Source: Pseudomonas fluorescens (GTDB taxonomy: Bacteria; Pseudomonadota; Gammaproteobacteria; Pseudomonadales; Pseudomonadaceae). From it: DNA of 64,000 nt. The stretch's first letter is position 1. Every line of letters begins with the position of its first letter. Below the pieces are notes generated by a model. It searched no databases, was not told the origin of the DNA, and was given only the letters and a program-made list of their open reading frames with translations. Shown piece by piece: positions 63,364 to 64,000 of the stretch. The stretch lies in contig NZ_JSAK01000003.1 of NCBI RefSeq assembly GCF_000802965.1, forward strand, positions 1 to 64,000, written 5' to 3'. Made by a program: the position numbers and the translations under genes.

Positions 63364-64000
63364 TTACAACCGCTGTACTGTCACAGAGCCCGCCGCTCCG
63401 GCAACTCCCGGTTGCCCGTCGACACCCGGTTTGCCGCTCTTGCCGCCGTCGGCCTTGTAGACCAGACAGCCCTTGGCTTTGCCACCCGCCCCCGGCTTGC
63501 CGCCCGGACCAGCCACGCCACCGGCACCGCCGGCTACCTGAACCTTGATTTGGTCTGCCGGGAAATCGTGTGGCACGGTCAATCGCACCAACGCGCCCGG
63601 CGCGCCTGGTTGTCCGTCACTGCCATCGCTGCCATCGGCACCGCGACCCGCCTGGCCCCAGGCGCAACCTGGTGCCTGGCCGTTGGCCCCGTCGAGGCCG
63701 ACAAACCCCGGCGCACCTGCACCACCGCGAGCGTCCACCATCAATTGCGGTGCCTTCAGCGTCTTGATCTGCAAATTCAGATTTCGCCCGGCACGGGCAG
63801 CCTTCTGGTACGTGCCTGGCGCACCTCGCGCGGTGATCTGGCTGCCCTCGGACAAGTCCGCACGACTGACCTTCAGCTCCAGCGGCTGCTCGCTGGGCAC
63901 AATGGCGATCCGCGCATCACGGCCCAGGTGCAGTTCGCTGACAGTGACTTCGGTCACGTTGGAGGGGATCAGCAGCGTGCCGTAATCGGCCACTTCCAGG
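63364..64000 (-). CDS. Collagen-like Gly-rich protein, 5' end beyond the window
   Basis: The readable C-terminal part is about 210 residues. The first 60 visible residues include VTVSELHLGRDARIAI and LSEGSQITARGAPGTY, a right-handed repeat-like or beta-rich segment. Then come two Gly-rich blocks with near-GXY register: GGAGAPGFVGLDGANGQ onward and GGAGGVAGPGGKPGAGGK onward, split by a VRLTVPHDFPADQIKVQV strand. Cys occurs at APGCAW and AKGCLV. The open frame continues past position 64000 with no credible start (a GTG at 63993 is internal). Bacterial collagen-like proteins act in adhesion or biofilm; the role here is unknown. Confidence 0.75.
   Translation of the reverse strand, partial: LEVADYGTLLIPSNVTEVTVSELHLGRDARIAIVPSEQPLELKVSRADLSEGSQITARGAPGTYQKAARAGRNLNLQIKTLKAPQLMVDARGGAGAPGFVGLDGANGQAPGCAWGQAGRGADGSDGSDGQPGAPGALVRLTVPHDFPADQIKVQVAGGAGGVAGPGGKPGAGGKAKGCLVYKADGGKSGKPGVDGQPGVAGAAGSVTVQRL

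Noticed and set aside
1..64000. CRISPR array, prophage, integron or complete insertion sequence
   Set aside because: No regularly spaced direct repeats, integrase, transposase or phage structural gene was found.
1..64000. tRNA or rRNA gene
   Set aside because: No cloverleaf with a GTTCGA-type T arm and CCA-adjacent acceptor stem was seen; GTTCGA occurrences at 13915 and elsewhere belong to the PcaR-type boxes.

Overview
The window reads as chromosomal DNA of a fluorescent-group Pseudomonas (P. fluorescens/P. putida lineage). Three things support this: the gene order (olsB-olsA ... pyeR-pyeM-xenB; ttgR/emhR-emhABC beside a pca cluster and a porin, as I recall it for P. putida KT2440), close matches to recalled Pseudomonas proteins (XenB, TtgR, PcaF, BraC), and more than a dozen inverted REP pairs of the short types known from this group. 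GC is high throughout. There is no rRNA, tRNA, CRISPR array, prophage or insertion sequence that I can recognise. Names come from reading motifs and from memory of families; no database search was run.

Layout. 1-3.3 kb: a short acyl-CoA-dehydrogenase-like gene, the ornithine-lipid genes olsBA and acpH. 3.4-6.1 kb: the pyeR-pyeM-xenB operon. 6.2-6.7 kb: a long, strongly structured 5' leader before a small DUF3077 gene. 7-13.8 kb: emhR and emhABC, an RND multidrug efflux system with a TtgR-type operator. 13.9-25.1 kb: protocatechuate/beta-ketoadipate catabolism (porin, pcaC, D, B, T, G, H, F, K, R), tied together by near-identical PcaR-type boxes. 25.5-28.9 kb: a small two-gene unit, the phosphate permease pit, a 36-residue cbb3 oxidase subunit (CcoM) and two small genes. 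29-36.8 kb: rapA, an MFS transporter, the c-di-GMP enzyme MucR and a hydroxyisobutyrate-dehydrogenase-like reductase. 37-39.2 kb: a 735-residue tubulin/FtsZ-superfamily protein. 39.5-45.2 kb: a DUF2288 gene and the branched-chain amino acid ABC transporter braCDEFG. 45.4-52.2 kb: a LysR/SDR divergent pair, a lipoprotein, an FAD oxidoreductase, a PLP enzyme and nhaA. 52.3-53.8 kb: a small bacteriocin-like toxin with a colicin-E3-type RNase tail and a probable immunity gene. 53.8-64 kb: a glycine-zipper lipoprotein, pdxH, an unusual OmpA-family lipoprotein, an EstB-like serine hydrolase, a periplasmic glycoside-hydrolase-like protein, dinG, a CopD-like membrane protein and a collagen-like protein cut by the window end.

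How they work together. Most of the window is core metabolism and envelope function. The aromatic block is a complete lower pathway from protocatechuate to beta-ketoadipyl-CoA cleavage, except that no pcaIJ CoA-transferase is seen; uptake is through the porin and PcaK, with PcaT as an exporter/importer of a pathway acid. Four PcaR-type sites sit before the porin, pcaF, pcaK and pcaR.

The observations most worth follow-up are the divergent tubulin-superfamily GTPase, which keeps T1, T3, T4 and T7 motifs; the roughly 215-nt structured leader at 6211-6425, with two hairpins that carry the same GGA-containing loop and a hairpin over the Shine-Dalgarno; and the toxin at 52301, which lacks an obvious receptor-binding region, has the catalytic His of colicin E3 replaced by Ser, and is paired with an immunity protein unlike ImmE3.
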